Positions 41,695 through 53,900 of a DNA stretch of 64,000 nt are shown here, in pieces; the first letter of the stretch is position 1, and every line of letters begins with the position of its first letter. A program made the position numbers and the translations under genes. Under the pieces are notes generated by a model. It saw only the letters and a list, made by a program, of their open reading frames with translations. It searched no databases and had not been told where the DNA came from. Origin of the DNA: Actinostola sp. cb2023 (Eukaryota > Cnidaria > Anthozoa > Actiniaria > Actinostolidae); assembly GCA_033675265.1 (NCBI GenBank), contig JAUJYZ010000316.1:1-64000 (forward strand), read 5' to 3'.

Positions 41695-44600
41695 TTGGAA
41701 ATTCACAACCAGCATCATTCCTAACAAGAATGTGTAGCACAGAATCGTACAAGTATGAGACCCTGGCTATCAGTCAACCTGCACAACACATACTACAAGT
41801 AGAGCTCAATAGACCAGAGAAACGCAATGCCATGAACCAAGCTTTCTGGAGGTAAGGTTTGAACTTGAATAGCAAGAGTGGCAGAGTGGTAAGACCACTC
41901 CTCTCACCGATGTGGTGCAGCCTTGTTCAATTCCTGGACTGGCCGCTTCATGTGAGTTGGAATTATTAAGTTTGTTCTCTCCATTTCCTCAAGCACGTAC
42001 TCCCCGAGTACTCCAGTTTTCTTCCCTCTATATTAACTAACAATATTTCGATCTGAGCTGTGCTCTGTGGTTAGACATGGGTCATATGGTGGCAGCATAG
42101 TGCACATAGAAATATTATTCAGAATGAAATAATGCTGTGATCACCAGGGAGATGGTTGAGTGCTTCAACAAGATCTCTAGTGATGATCACTGCAGAGCTG
42201 TGATATTAACTGGATCAGGAAAGATGTTTACTGCAGGTAAGTTTCTATGACAACAGTGTAATGCCCTGACCAGTCGACCTTCGTTGGATTGCACTGCACG
42301 GCCAACCTTGTTGGACAGTTCTGTTTTGTCCACTTTTCGGTAAAGAAAAACAACGTTAACCAATAGCAAACTTTGTTCAACATTTGATCAAACAAAATCT
42401 TTTGGGAAAACACAATCCAAAATGGCATGACAAACAGTCCAACAATGTTGTACCCAGCAAGGTTGAACCATGCAATCCAACAAAAAATGTTCAATACATG
42501 TAGTTTGAATAGGGCTGAAGATAGGTACACCTACTTTTGTCAAGGACCTATTCTAGACTTGCTAAAAGAATACATCATAATGAAATGTTGCAAAATGAAC
42601 TAGTATACAGTATGGGTTAATGAACTTTGTGTGCAATGTACTTTATATCAGGCTTGGATCTAATGGACTTCGCGGGGATCATCATGCAAGGGGAAAGTGA
42701 CGATGTATCAAGAAAGGCAGCCAAGTTACGTAAGCTTATACTCAGTTTTCAAGAATCATTCTCAGTCATAGAAAAGTGTCCCAAGCCAGTGATAGCAGCC
42801 ATCCATTCAGCGTGTATCGGTGGTGGTGTGGATATGATTTGTGCTTGTGATATCAGACTTTGCTCATCAGATGCTTGGTTTCAAGTTAAGGTGAATATTT
42901 TATTGAACTTAAACTGTATTACTATTAATTATTATTAGTTTAATTATCATGGACATCCACTTTACTTGGCCAAAGGATTTAGAACTGTCTAGATATTATG
43001 TTTGTAGGAATAGCACTTCTGTCGGATAAGGATGTTAAACCTGAGGCCCTGTCTCCCATCCCTAATCTAACCTAAAGAACCTGTTGAACTCTTCGTAAGA
43101 GTAGGGGATTGTTACCCGGTTCAACAGCCTACTTCAAGTTGGAGGCATAACATACTAACGTACTAACTCCTCATGATTGTAAGTATTATTTGTTTAATTT
43201 AATTAACATTGTAAAAAGCATTGAGGCTTCGGTTCATGCGTTTTAAAGAAATAATAATAATAATAATAACAATGTTCTCCATTGGTTGTAAAGTCCATTG
43301 AGACAATGTCAAATAAGAACCGACTTATTATAAATATTATTATTATTGATATGCATTCTTACTATTTATTACTACTATTTGTTATATTAATATTTGATAC
43401 CAGTGTTGATAATCATCCACATTTTTATTGTTTACAGGAAGTGGAACTTGGTTTAGCTGCAGATGTAGGGACACTACAAAGACTGCCAAAGATAATAGGA
43501 AATGACAGGTAAAAACTGACTTGCAAGTCTCTACGGATTGTAAATCCAATGAATCTTGCTGTAATTAGCAACCTTGGGTTGTTACTTTCAGTTTTAAGAG
43601 CTTCACTTAAAATAAAATGATATAAAATGGCTGAGCTTGTCTATTAGTCTCCTGCACAACTGTTTCTTTTGTCGTCATATAAAGCCACTCGCATTCTCAT
43701 CCCAGACCCTTCTCAACTTTCTAACAAAAAGTTGAGAAGGGTCTGGGGACGAGAATGAAGCCACTTGCTAAACAATACAATACAATACAATATAACTTTT
43801 ATTTAAACACAACAAATGGATGCTTGCTCGAGCGCAACATTATTCCATTCCACTTTGTTTGAAAACCTGTCAAACCATGGTCATACATGTATATATATGG
43901 TGCAACATTGTACATGCCAGTACTGGACTGTTAGTGTTTATCTGAGATCTGTCAAACCATGGTCATACATGTATATATGGTGCAACATTGTACATGCCAG
44001 TACTGGACTGTTAGTGTTTATCTGAGATCTGTCAAACAATTCTTGGACAAATGACTTGCTTGTGGTGTACACCAAAGTCAATTATTTTCATATTTTTAGT
44101 CACTTTACTCAGACTACATAGCAAATGCTTGTTCCTACTCTGCTCAGGATTTTGTTTTCAGGCTTGAAATGCTTTGCTTTTTTGATACAAATGGGTTCTC
44201 GAATTTGGTATTAAGAGCTGCACCCTTGCATTACTCTGGACATGTATGTACATTTAGTATACAAGCTACCTGCCTACTCAATGCAATTTACATTTGTACT
44301 TCAAATTAAATGCAACATTTGGGTATTAAGCATAAATGTAATTGACAATTATACTGGTTAGTCTTGTTAGGGAGTTATGCTATACAGCCAGGAGATTACC
44401 GGCTCATGAAGCAAAGGCTGCAGGTCTTGTGAGGTATGATATCATTGTTGTTATTCAGTATCCATTATCGCAGTAATTAAAGCAAATTATGAGCCAACCA
44501 GGAAAATCGTACATTGTATTGTAAGGATCGACATCATTGTCATGGATCACAGTCGACATAATGTTATTGATGTTGTCAATAGATAGAGTGCAAACAACTT

Positions 44601-47314
44601 CATAGTGATAATATTCATAAACTGAGAGACAATATCAGTTTTGTAAATGCAGTATTGTTTTACACCCAAAACCCATCAATTTAGATTAAACTCTCACAGT
44701 AGAGTCGTTTTTGCATGAGTGGGAAGTTACATGTAAATGATGGTACCGTGCCATGATTGTGCAGTATCCAAACATTCTGATTCATGGTTGAGTAATGATT
44801 TTGCGCGCTGTGATTGGTTGATTAGAATGTCTTCGATTCCATACTGTGATGGTAACTCTGTACCGTCAGTTTCCCACTGATCATACGAAAACGACTCTAA
44901 TGGCAAAATATTCATACTGACATCCCAGGGGGGGTACTCAGGGGTATCAGTGACGGGGAGGTGCGAATACCTTTTTGGGGTTTGAAATTCACAGCTTTGG
45001 GACTTTTTTGGGGTTATCAATTTTCTGGTGGACTTTTTCGATATAAAGATTTTGGCAAGGACTTTTTTGGGGGTTGATAAAAATGATATCCTACCGTTCT
45101 CGATTTTATGAGGAGAAAAATTGGAGGTTACGATTTTGGGCCGTTGGACTTTTTTTGGGTCTTGTTTTTGTGTAATGGACTTTTTTTGGATTAAAAAGTT
45201 TGGCCTCATTCGCACCTCCCCATCACTGATACCCCTGAGTACCCCCCCTGGGACTGACATACAGTATGATTTTCAACCATCTTCAAACGACAAGCAATTT
45301 CAATCTATGTGTTTGCCTATTATATAGTGCGTAGCTAGTCTGATTCAGACAGTCACTGTTGCATAAGGTCAATAACGATTGCATATATTGTTTTTACAAC
45401 CATTATCATTGAAGTGCGACCCTGAAAACTACAACCCTTTCAGACAAACTTCAGTCTAGACGGCCATCAATCAAATTAGCTTTGCTATGATTGGTTAAAG
45501 TCTGGACATGCCCATGTTGTTTGATTGACGTTCGACTATTTTCAAACCTGACAAGCTGTTTTGAAGGTCGCACTTCAATGATAACGGTTATAATAATTTA
45601 CATACTAATATTAGGTCCATTTTTGTATAATATCCATATTGTAAATTAAAGCTAGTACTGATACATATAGCTTTTAAAATCTCTTGAAGTCATTCCAAGG
45701 ACATTTTGTTTTGTCCTGCAGTCATATCTACCCCGATAAAGAACACTTGGTATCAGCAGCATTAAGCATAGCATCATGTATAGCTAGGATGAGTCCAGTA
45801 GCTGTCATGGGAACAAAACACAATCTCAACTATGCAAGAAATCATTCTATACAAGAAGCATTGGACTACATCGTAAGTCTATATAATTATACCATAATCA
45901 AAGACACTGTGTGTATATGAGTCCATGCATTCATGTGAAAAATCATGATTTAAAAGAGATTTCAGATCAGACGAAAATTGTAATGATTTGTCATCAGTTT
46001 GAACCATCCTTGACCAAAAAGCAGTACTTTAAACAATAATTATTGTCACAGTAATTGTCACGTGCTACGCTGAAATCCGACTTTAAATAAAGTTTATGTA
46101 TGTATGTATGTACTGAAAAGCCCCCATGGGGAGGGAGTGTTCAATAATTGTATTGTATATATTATAAGCACAAAATTAAATCATTGGAGCAAGGAATCAT
46201 GGACTTGTACATTTATACAGCTGAGTCGTTTTAAAGTTACATGTATTTTTACCTTATTCACTGATTAATATAAGACTGGCTTTTGATGAAACATCATCAC
46301 CGACATGATGTAGACGATGTGTATCAAGCAAAATCTAGTCCATTAAAACACAGGAAGCCCAAGCATATTATTTATTTAGCTTTTGCCATATGGCAGGATC
46401 ACCATAAACTGAGCTTGAACTACCTGTAGACAGTTTGATATTATTGGTGAAGCACTGTCAGAGTGTATATTTTGCCAGGCTAAATAAATTGACTCAGCAG
46501 CACTCGTACTTGCATCTGATGCAACGGCTACTCTTATATAGGCCCCATGAGAGACAGTTAACTCTAGGGTCAACTCTAATGTTTGCATATTCCCTGTTAA
46601 TTTCTTAGATGCATTACAAACTTTGATGATTGAATATCCTCATATGAAAGTCTGTGACTAGAATGAACCCCAAACCCATCTTGTATTGCATGACTCGCAG
46701 CATCCTCGGGAACCCAGGGGTATATTCTGTCGCTTGTTACTCGCTCCCAGAGAAATACCCCTGGGAACGAAGTTTGTTGGAACTTGTTCCGGAAGTCAAA
46801 ATTCAAAATGGCGGCTGTCCTATTCAAACCAGAAATACTTGATTCTGATTGGTCGACCTAATCCTAGGTCGACCAATCTGAAATGAGAGCAATTTTGACT
46901 TCCGGAACAAGTTCCAACAGACTTCGTTCCCAGGGGTATTTCTCTGGGAGCAAGTAACGAGCAACAGAATATACCCCTGGGTTCCCGAGGATGGACTCGC
47001 AGAGGCTTGTACAGTAAGCCTATCATGTCAGCAGTATACATGTACATATACATCATGATAAGAAATCTTTCTTCCAACATAGCAATTCAAGCACTTCTTG
47101 TTCTTGCTCTGTTGAAGGGTTTGGGTTTTAATACCTAGTAGGGGACCACACATTCTTTGTATCATTGACCTCACTCCTTCGGGTAAATAACTCTATAATT
47201 ATATACATTGTTCTTCAGGCAACATGGAACATGTCAATGCTTCAAACTGAGGACATAATGAAAGCAGTGCAAGCTGGAATGAGTAAAGAACAGCCTGTGT
47301 TCTCCAAACTCTAG
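41695..47314 (+). CDS. ECH1: Delta(3,5)-delta(2,4)-dienoyl-CoA isomerase (7 exons seen)
   Basis: Exons 41695-41851, 42148-42236, 42652-42890, 43438-43508, 44362-44433, 45722-45872 and 47219-47314 join in frame. From Met at 41730 this gives 279 aa; human ECH1 has 328, so an upstream leader exon is expected, and the frame is open back to an acceptor at 41694. The crotonase fold is clear: LNRPEKRNAMNQAFW, GKMFTAGLDLMD, KPVIAAIHSACIGGGVDM. The three acidic active-site residues of dienoyl-CoA isomerase are kept: Asp in GGGVDM, Glu in VKEVELG, Asp in AADVGTLQ. The protein ends FSKL, a PTS1 peroxisomal signal. It isomerises 3,5-dienoyl-CoA to 2,4-dienoyl-CoA in oxidation of unsaturated fatty acids. 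Introns hold a SINE, MITEs and a tandem duplication. Confidence 0.95.
41868..42125 (+). mobile_element. tRNA-headed SINE in ECH1 intron 1
   Basis: AGAGTGGCAGAGTGGTAAG matches a Leu/Ser-type tRNA A box and TTGTTCAATTCCTGG a B box about 45 bp later. The body then reads CTGGCCGCTTCATGTGAGTT, which is also found after the B box of the element at 54268. No intact tRNA fold was seen. Confidence 0.65.
43065..43345. mobile_element. SINE tail fragments in ECH1 intron 3
   Basis: A stretch near 43205-43275 ends in GCATTGAGGC...(AAT)n. Next to it AAGTCCATTGAGACAATGTC and AAGAACCGACTTATTATAAA match tails at 59097-59160 and 55345-55385. These are repeated 3' ends with TTA/AAT microsatellites, typical of SINEs. 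Confidence 0.5.
43691..43757. repeat. Short perfect foldback
   Basis: ATTCTCATCCCAGACCCTTC TCAACTTT and its inverse meet around a short loop. The outer end GGGGACGAGAATG is similar to the ends of the 890-bp element at 23942. Confidence 0.8.
43863..44036 (+). repeat. 82-bp duplication
   Basis: CTGTCAAACCATGGTCATAC, CAACATTGTACATGCCAGTA and CTGGACTGTTAGTGTTTATC occur twice in tandem with 80-82-bp spacing, plus a partial third start. It lies in ECH1 intron 4. Confidence 0.9.
44701..44900. mobile_element. Tc1/mariner-like MITE, family B, copy 3
   Basis: TAGAGTCGTTTTTGCATGAG and CATACGAAAACGACTCTA are inverted ends with TA at both edges. The arms carry GGTACCGTGCC and GTACCGTCAG-like sequence, as in copy 1. 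It lies in ECH1 intron 5. Confidence 0.85.
44924..45252. mobile_element. hAT-like MITE, family A, with 8-bp target duplication
   Basis: 329 bp starting CCCAGGGGGGGTACTCAGGG and ending with its inverse. The flanks carry a perfect 8-bp duplication ACTGACAT (44916-44923 and 45253-45260), as for hAT elements. The interior is built of GGACTTTTTTTGG-like words, giving long low-complexity frames that are not genes. Confidence 0.93.
45395..45597. mobile_element. 200-bp MITE in ECH1 intron 5
   Basis: AACCATTATCATTGAAGTGC and the inverse GCACTTCAATGATAACGGTT form the ends. The middle has GATTGGTTAAAG and matched inverse segments. Confidence 0.8.
46701..46993. mobile_element. MULE-like MITE, family C, copy 2
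   Basis: 293 bp with ends CATCCTCGGGAACCCAGGGG and the inverse, and a perfect 9-bp duplication GACTCGCAG at 46692-46700 and 46994-47002. It carries CAAAATGGCGGC, a YY1-type word, and GGTCGACC near the centre. Confidence 0.93.
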
Positions 47315-47591
47315 ACCAAGTTCTAATCTGGTATTGGTATTCAAGTATGTTTGCTTTGTACAGTGTTACTAAGTGACACTTTCTCAATGACAACTGTAAC
47401 AGCACAATTTGCACATAAAATTATATGCAAACAATTTTACCCAAAGCTAGAAATTCTTCAGTTATAAAAACGGCAAATAAAATGTTTTAAAGCCTTGCAT
47501 AATTTTAATACAAACAGCTTATACGGTAATTATTTACAATTTGTATTTTTGACTCTTTGTTTGTTCATTCAGCATAATCAATGTCGAATGT

Positions 47592-47809
47592 GTTTTTATT
47601 AGTAGAAACCAACCAACTACATGTAGCATACTATCACGAATCCTCAATCTGATTGGCTAAATGTAAGTGCTCACTAACTATTGCGTGATAGATAGCAGTA
47701 GCGAAAAAGCTGGCGTTTTAAACAAAACAAAGCGAAAAATCAATAAATATTGGTACAAAATCGAAGGTAGTATGCTAGTTGGTTTCTACTAATAAAAACA
47801 TATTAGACT
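47592..47809. mobile_element. MITE between the 3' ends of ECH1 and FBXO4
   Basis: TGTTTTTATTAGTAGAAACC and the inverse at 47790-47809, with TAGCATACTA inside the arms. It fills much of the 665-bp gap between the two converging stop codons. The remaining gap is AT-rich 3' UTR-like sequence. Confidence 0.85.
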
Positions 47810-47979
47810 ATTCTTTCTCGTTTTCTATGAGTCAAATAGTCAACTTGGTGCTATGCGCCTCCTTGGCTATTGACTCATACAGAAATGTACATATACATAG
47901 AAAACTCGAACTTGTAATCTAATTGTTAAATAGAGGTTGTCAATTCATTACTTTCCATTACAAATAGTTTCATAGATTG

Positions 47980-50900
47980 TTAGTTGCTTGCTTGGTTGAC
48001 CAGCCATGTGAAACCATCTAAAAATCCTTCCATCGACTCTACACATACCAAGTGTACCTATACACACAAGAACAAATGAATTAAAATACACACCAATATA
48101 GGTAGCGCTTTGTGCTTTGCTAAAAGTGAAAACAGTATTAACTGTAATTGGAACATTTATTGATTGAGGGACATGTTATCACGGCTTAGGTTGTGATAAT
48201 TAGAGAAATGGAATTAATGAAACAATTAACTATTTCAGAAAATATCAGTTTTATGAAATGACTTTAAAATGCAAAATAATGGTGAGAATTTAACCATTCT
48301 ATCACGAAAGATTCTTGTCTGGTGTGTGTTAACACTTGATCCTATCTAAATGTTCCTTTTTGAAATGATTGTTTTCAGTTGTTTATGGGGGAGTGCACGT
48401 GTTACAATAAGTTTATTAGTTTTCATGTACATACCATCCAAGGTCTGCTTAGTGTGGACATCTGTAATAACTCTGTCACCTTTGCACAGCTCTGTGACAA
48501 TGTAGTTTCCATGGCGACACAAGATAACACTAACAGGGGTACCGTTGGTATTGCACAGTGTACATTCATCATTGCATGCAGCTCTTTATTTCCTGCTTTG
48601 ACTGTTGATATGTGGACAAGAAACATTACTACCTACTTTAAATAACAGAACAGGAAAATATCAGACCAAGGTCTTGACAGTAGAGACTGAGCTGTAAAAA
48701 AAAGACAGAGACCTGTCTGATATTTTCCTGTACTGATTGAGTAAGCGAGGTTATTACACAGTTGTTTATTATATGGCATTTTAATTGAGGAGAGGCTATT
48801 TTTGTTGTGACAAAAGATCTGTAATCGCCCACGGTCATGACTGGAGAATCTTGCCCGCTAAACAACCAATCAGATACATGTATAACCGCAATTTTACCAT
48901 TACTAGCTTGTGCCATATATAATAGTTATCCACTTTAATGGAACTCTGTTTTTATGAGCAATGATTAATTCATGACTTGTAGTTTAATTTGCAATCAGAC
49001 TATAGACTTCAAGAGTCTACATTCGTCATATTTAGATATTAAATATCATGATTATGATTGATTGACAGATGAAGTCTATTACAAGTCACTATAATACTGA
49101 ATGTCCTGAGTGGCACGGTAATGCTATATAGCCATTTCAGAGTTGATGTTTGCAGGGCATTGTTGGACTGTTTTGAGGGATGCTTTATGTTCAATACAGC
49201 GACAAGTTTGAATAGTGATGTACCAAAGTTTGAAGTAAGCGAGTTTGGCATACAATAATTATGTTTCCCAGTCGTATCCTCGTGTTTTACAGTAAATAGA
49301 CAGCAATGGCGTCCCTCAAAACAGCCCCACAATTCCTTTCGAACATCAACTTTGAAATGGCTACTGCTTAATTAGTAATGCTGACCCTGGTTGTACAAAA
49401 GGTGGATAGCACTATCCACCAGATAAATCCTTATCCAGATAACTAATATGCACTGGATACGGGTTGATCTGGTGAATAGCGCTAACCACCGGATAAGTCC
49501 TATCCAACTGATAAAATTTATTGGATAACTGCATCAGTTTTATCCGTTGGATAAGACTTATCCGGTGGATAGCGCTATTCACCTTTCGTGCAACTGCATG
49601 GGGCCTGAACTGGAAATCTCTGGTATAAATATTTGTTTAAATCAATCAATCAATCAATAATAATGCAAATGGTGGTAAACGCAGCTACACAATAATGTAG
49701 AACTTTACCTTTTTGAGATTGTACTGCTGAATCAACAACGTAGATAAACGCATCAACTGTTTTACAAAGTTCTTTAACAGAATGGCTGACCTCAGCTTCT
49801 ACTTCTTGTTCATCTCGATTGTCAACAAGTAGTTTGCAAATTCTTTCATTATTTTGTATCGCTTCTCTTTCAGCTCTGTTAAACAAATGTAATTAGTCAT
49901 CTTCACGTTGTAGTGTAATGTACATCTCTCAAAATAGACTCAGCTAAATATTTATTATTCGCCGAGGGCGAAGTGATTATCGTCTCATAATCACTGGTCA
50001 CTCGACCAATCACAGCGCATGAAACTCTATTCAAGTCTAGAATAATACTAATTTAAGGTATTGAAAGAATAATGGACGGATGCTATTACTGACCTTGTTG
50101 ATCCATAAAGAGTAATAAAATTAAGTTCTATTTTGCTGTCATTAAGTTTTAAGCACACACCAGATCCAACACCTGAAAGGTACAAAATATTATCATTTAT
50201 TATTGGTGATACAACGTAGAGTGCAAAGACTAAATCACTGCAACATTGTGCACTAATTAGCTCTAAATAGCACTAATGAAACAATAGAAAACAATTATCA
50301 TGATTCAGTACTTAAATTATGGTGCACATGCAGATTTAGTATTTGCACTTTGTTAGAAATTAGAGCTGTACTAGCTGCAGTCTTCCAACTTTAAAGTTGA
50401 TAATTCACTTAACGATAACTATATTAAAAGGAATATTAATTTAATTAATCAATTGTTATTTTGTACTGAATCATGATATTTGTTTTCTATTGTTTCATTA
50501 GTGCTATTTGGATCTGTAATTTTGTGTCTGTATTAACAACTACAATAGTCCACAATATAGCTGGAGTTATGTTCTCCAATAAACAGCACAGTTCTTTGTC
50601 CATAATATTGGGTTGTCTGTCATGGCAAGGCATCAGCTGATTGGTAACAGTTTTACTAGCAATAAGATTGATTTTGTGGGCTACTCAACATGCAGTCAGT
50701 TGTCCCTGAGTTTTGTCAGGAATTTAAAAATTGCAAAATCTACAATGGAGACATCAACTGGAAGTGTAAATAACTTCATGTTGGGGTTTCATACCTTCAT
50801 ACATTAGTTGGTATTTCCTGTGGATGAAGTAACCTCACAGGCAAAGACTTGGACTAAGTCTCTAATGTACAAAACCCCAAACAGAAGTTATTTACACTGT

Positions 50901-53900
50901 CTTCCTATTGACGATGCCAGCATAGATTTTGCAAATCCCCTAATAAGTGCTAGCAGCTGTCAGTAAGCTGTTGGTATAACCTACAGCTACATGTAGGTGT
51001 CCAGATTCTTTACTAAGTACATTTGTACATGTAAATTAACCTGTACTATAAAGTCAGCTAGTGCCTTGATTTATTGCTATTCCACGTTGTTACTGTTCTC
51101 CACTCAAATAACTGTTGATAATTACCTTCAAATTCACCAGGAAACATCCCTGTAACTCTGAAAGGAGACAGTTTGTCCCAGAGTATTTTTTGTGTCAGCA
51201 TTTTGGTGTCCGACTCCAACCCTGGACCAAACATGACAACTTTTAATGGTCGTCTACTAAATAAACTGCCCAAGTTTTGTAGATTGTTAAGAACAAGAGT
51301 AAAAACTGAATTCTTGGATTTAGCTTTTGATTCACTTGATGACAGATGGTTTGGATGACAGCGAGAGTATCTATAAAGGAATCAAAAACAAAATATTAAT
51401 ATATTTTTTCCTATTGACACGTAAGATCTGAGCTTTATGACGTAACTGTATGAATCACTTCTAAGGATCAATGAATCCATATATAATAATTAATGAATGA
51501 ATTGTATGATTATTTTGAACATTATTATGTAAGGTTCTTATAATCGACTCAAGTTTGACCAGTCAGCTGATGTATGATAATTGTAACAATAGTATTGTTT
51601 CCAATTAATTAACTTACATTTGTTTGGGTGTGAGTTCAGTGTTAGCTTCAAGGTAGGTTGGTGGATAGGTCATGTGACTAACCCTCTTCCATGTGTACAT
51701 ATCTACTGCAAGATGTCTGGACCATAGTAATTCATCCTCACTTAACATATCCCAGTATTGACAAGTTGACGCTATTTTACACAGTGTTTTCGCATCAAGA
51801 TATGAAAATATCAACAGTTGAAGATTTATCTGTGAAAAAAAGAAACTCAATATATTTCTGTAAAGTGATATCTACCATGTCTCTAGCTCCATAAGTTATA
51901 TGTGATAGTGCATTGTCATATGGTTCAATCAGTCTATTTGGCTCTAGAAGCACTTTTTATTCATCATCATTTGGGAAATTCCCATAGAAATTTTCTCTGG
52001 AAAATGTTTCAAAATTTCCATAGGCCGGGGTTGCCGGGCAGAGTTGAAAGATGGGGGTCGGCCGATTCCTTTCAAATTGCTATCATTTAGTACCTATAGG
52101 AATAGATTAAGAATGGTCGTATTTAAAGTTTGGTTCAGGCTTTTGCTCGAAAGTTGACCACCCCCCCCCTTGTTTTGCATCAAAATCGCCCTGAAAGACG
52201 CTAAAATTTCGGGTCACTTTGGCGCTCTGTAAAACTCATATTACATGATTTTCTATGATACATTTAGTTTGGTTGTGATATTTAGCCTATGTAGAGCTGG
52301 GTTACATGCAATAATGGCAAATTTTCGAAAAACATCTTATTTTCACTTCGAGTTAAAAGTCAGTTGTCGACGGCCTTCGGCGGTCGACTAAATTTAAGCC
52401 ATTTTATGGAGGTCCGTTCTTAAAAGTGCGGCAGTTTATTTTCTTAATTTAGCCATTTTTAACAAGTTTATTCTTTCCTTTCTTGATTTCCAAAAACTCT
52501 TACTCGGATATTTTCAACGACTTCGCGTGAGCAGCTTCCGACTCTTCAAGGTAGTCGGCTCTTTTCCCGTCAAATTTTGTTTGTTTATCATCAATAAGTC
52601 GGACTTGGTTCTTCGTATACTGTCTTTTTAACCGCAAGCCACTCTTTAGTGCTTTAAAAGACCTAACATCTTACAAGAACATGATAAAAGGTAAATAGCT
52701 TCGTTTCACACATACTAATTAAGTCAATAAACACTCAGTCAGTCAATTTCAGCAGATTGTGTGACAGAAGTGTTTGATCGCGATTTTGCCGGGAAAACAA
52801 GGGTTTCAAGCTCTCTCTATGTACAACATATTACAATCCAATCAAAAGAAATATATGTATTAATGCCTAGATGGATTTATTCAGTAAATATACCATTATT
52901 AAACATTTGAGAGTTCGTCCGCAAATCATCATTTAGAATCTGTATGTCAACAGCAACACGTACTGAATGAATACTAATTACTTCATTGAACATGTTCATG
53001 CAATGACTTTGCGAATTGCAACAATATCGATATTTCTTACAACATTGCCGTGAAATAATCTGCTTCATTATCATTAAAATGGAATCAAAATTTTGTATTT
53101 GATTTATCACAGAGTAATTCAGGACAATTAATAGTTATTAGTGTTTTAATTTCAAGATTACACAGTCGTATACAAATGAACGCTACTGACGGTGGTTACC
53201 TGAAATAAATAATTGTTACAATTGTCTCGTGTGTATGAGAAACTCATGTGTTTCACTATGGATATATCGATCATTTGTTCGTTTTCATCTGAAAGTTCAC
53301 GGTGCAGTTCTGTTAGTAGGGTCTGGGCTATACGGGGGCGTGCCGCTGGACAGGGTATCGGTTTTTGACTGGGTATATAATGTTATGCGAGTCTGTCCTA
53401 AACAGGGTATGGTAATGCACGATTGTCGTCGGTGATGAATTTTTGTGTACTGTATCAGTAGAACTGCCAGACAGAAGACAGTATTTTGTCCTTTGTCCTA
53501 AATAGGGTCATAAAATAGAGGGTGTTGTCCTAGACAGGGTGGATATTTTAGTATATATATTTTGTCCTAAACAGGACCAGGCCTTCAAACCCTCAGCGGC
53601 ACCCCTATACCCAAACATGTGTCAAGTGAGTTTTTTAATCTACTAGTCATTAGCTTAGTTTTCTAAGAAAAAACAAATGGGTACTTTTAGGCCAGTTTCG
53701 CGTGAGTTAGACATAACGATAATATAGTTTTCACGGTTTTCACGTGAAGGCTGCCACCAGTGCAGCCGAAACGTCATTTGAATCATTATTTCATTACGCG
53801 TGAAAACTGAAAAAACTATTAGTTAAAGAACACTTATATATTCCTTTGATTTTCAAATGTACAAAACACTGAACATTACGTTACTCTAAAACATGAATTA

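Noticed and set aside
44727..45260. 177-aa minus-strand frame with many PKKVQ-type words
   Set aside because: It spans a hAT-like MITE with 8-bp duplications; the same words recur in the two other copies.
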